64,000 nucleotides of DNA from an uncultured Verrucomicrobiota bacterium (GTDB taxonomy: Bacteria; Verrucomicrobiota; Verrucomicrobiia; Limisphaerales; CAIQOK01), in the NCBI GenBank assembly GCA_903873415.1, contig CAIQOK010000021.1, positions 1 to 64,000 of the forward strand, read 5' to 3'. The notes beneath the pieces are model-generated. The model had not been told where the DNA came from. It saw only the letters and a program-made list of their open reading frames with translations, and did no database searches. Position numbers and translations under genes: made by a program. Below, one piece after another: positions 63,285 to 64,000 of the stretch. Numbering within the stretch: the first letter of the stretch is position 1; the number at the start of each line of letters is the position of its first letter.

Positions 63285-64000
63285 ATGCAGTTCCTAAAGA
63301 AAAATTACGAAAAGGTTCTGCTCGGCTTGGTGCTGGTAGGACTTGTGGTGTCGGTGGGCTTTCTGGTGGTGCTCGTCTCCAAGGAAAAAGAGGCACAGGA
63401 AGAGCGCCGGACCAAGATTTTCAACCGCCCGGTCAAGCCTATTGAAGCGGCGGACACCACCGCTCTGGAAGCGCTGCTGGCCAAAGCCGATTCTCCTTTG
63501 GCCCTCGATTTGTCGAGTAGCAACAAGGTGTTCAATCCGGTGCGCTGGCAAAAGGACGCCAATGGAAAGCCGTTGCGTAACCCGGCGGGCAGCGAGTTAC
63601 GCAACCTGCAGGTAGTTAAAATTTCTCCGCTCTACTTTGTGCTTACTTTGGATTCCGTGAGCGTTTCCGATTCCGGGGTCCGCTATGTGCTGGGGTTGGA
63701 CCAGCAGAGCAAGGCCCGCGCGGGCAAGCGTCAGTATTACGTGTCCAAGGGCGATAAAAAGGATCTCTTTTCTGTGGTCGAGGTGCGGGGACCCGCTGAG
63801 AACCCCACGGCCCTGGTGCTGGAATTGACCGATTCGGGTGAACGCGTGTCCATCGCGAAGGAACATCCCTTCCGACGTGTTGACGGATACATGGCCGATC
63901 TAAAATACCCCCCCGAGAACCGCTCGTTTTTGGCCCGTCGCACGGGAGCCACCCTTTCTTTTGGCGGCAGCGAATATAATCTCGTTGCCATCACGGAGGA
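63285..64000 (+). CDS. Amuc_1099-like pilus-locus protein (partial)
   Basis: A frame open from the ATG directly after the previous stop (TAA then ATG with no gap) to the window edge: 238 codons are visible. It has an N-terminal transmembrane helix (VLLGLVLVGLVVSVGFLVVLV), a basic/acidic linker and a beta-rich periplasmic part with two similar segments (SPLYFVLTLDSVSVSDSG, TLSFGGSEYNLVAITE). The position in the operon fits Amuc_1099, and a secretin (PilQ-type) gene would be expected next. The gene is cut by the window end. Confidence 0.6.
   Translation, partial: MQFLKKNYEKVLLGLVLVGLVVSVGFLVVLVSKEKEAQEERRTKIFNRPVKPIEAADTTALEALLAKADSPLALDLSSSNKVFNPVRWQKDANGKPLRNPAGSELRNLQVVKISPLYFVLTLDSVSVSDSGVRYVLGLDQQSKARAGKRQYYVSKGDKKDLFSVVEVRGPAENPTALVLELTDSGERVSIAKEHPFRRVDGYMADLKYPPENRSFLARRTGATLSFGGSEYNLVAITE

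Overview
The window looks like a chromosomal segment of a Verrucomicrobiota bacterium, or a close PVC relative. I infer this from the protein families rather than from any rRNA, which is absent. The markers are planctomycete-type cytochrome proteins (PSCyt/PSD1), Tat-exported DUF1501 proteins, PVC-type CxxCH haem proteins with an inactive-looking SGNH domain, a prepilin-like H-x-DG type protein, a PilM-like locus resembling that of Akkermansia, and intergenic repeats full of 'catgaag' words. I saw no tRNA, rRNA, CRISPR array or intact mobile element.

Layout. 1-2572: a secreted multicopper oxidase. 2573-3900: repeats and a decayed, frameshifted IS21 istA. 3904-8874: a zinc-ribbon Ser/Thr kinase divergent from a beta-propeller histidine kinase and its NarL-type regulator. 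8934-28307: a redox block. It holds a small secreted protein, a 1431-aa SGNH/propeller/HEAT/cytochrome protein, a redoxin-cytochrome-copper monooxygenase fusion translationally coupled to a propeller-cytochrome protein, and two PSD1 + DUF1501 pairs. 28523-39184: a one-direction glycan block with a GH110-like alpha-1,3-galactosidase, a DUF6067-like protein, a GH101-like endo-alpha-GalNAc-ase, an (alpha/alpha)6-barrel glycosidase and a tandem SGNH esterase. 39763-46551: cell-envelope and housekeeping genes (LptE, BamD-like TPR protein, TatD, TcdA), a prepilin-like protein and membrane proteins. 46588-48297: a sodium/solute symporter. 48298-49565: repeats and a transposase relic. 49566-60211: a tyrosine/tryptophan-rich exported protein, rpmB, rmuC, ridA, a DUF481 porin-like protein, a 746-aa uncharacterised membrane protein, nth coupled to a lipoate-ligase-like gene, and an exported endonuclease/phosphatase-fold protein. 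60377-64000: pilM fused to a periplasmic PilN-like part, an Amuc_1100-like gene and the start of an Amuc_1099-like gene, running off the edge.

How the genes may work together. The kinase/regulator pair resembles the polysaccharide-sensing propeller systems of Bacteroidota. The redox block and the glycan block lie downstream of it and nearly all their products carry export signals, so the central 30 kb reads as an extracytoplasmic glycan-processing region with an electron-transfer component. This is inference; the substrate is unknown. The GH110 and GH101-like pair points to alpha-galactose and alpha-GalNAc containing (mucin-like or algal) glycans. The right-hand end is a type IV pilus assembly operon in the order seen in Akkermansia.
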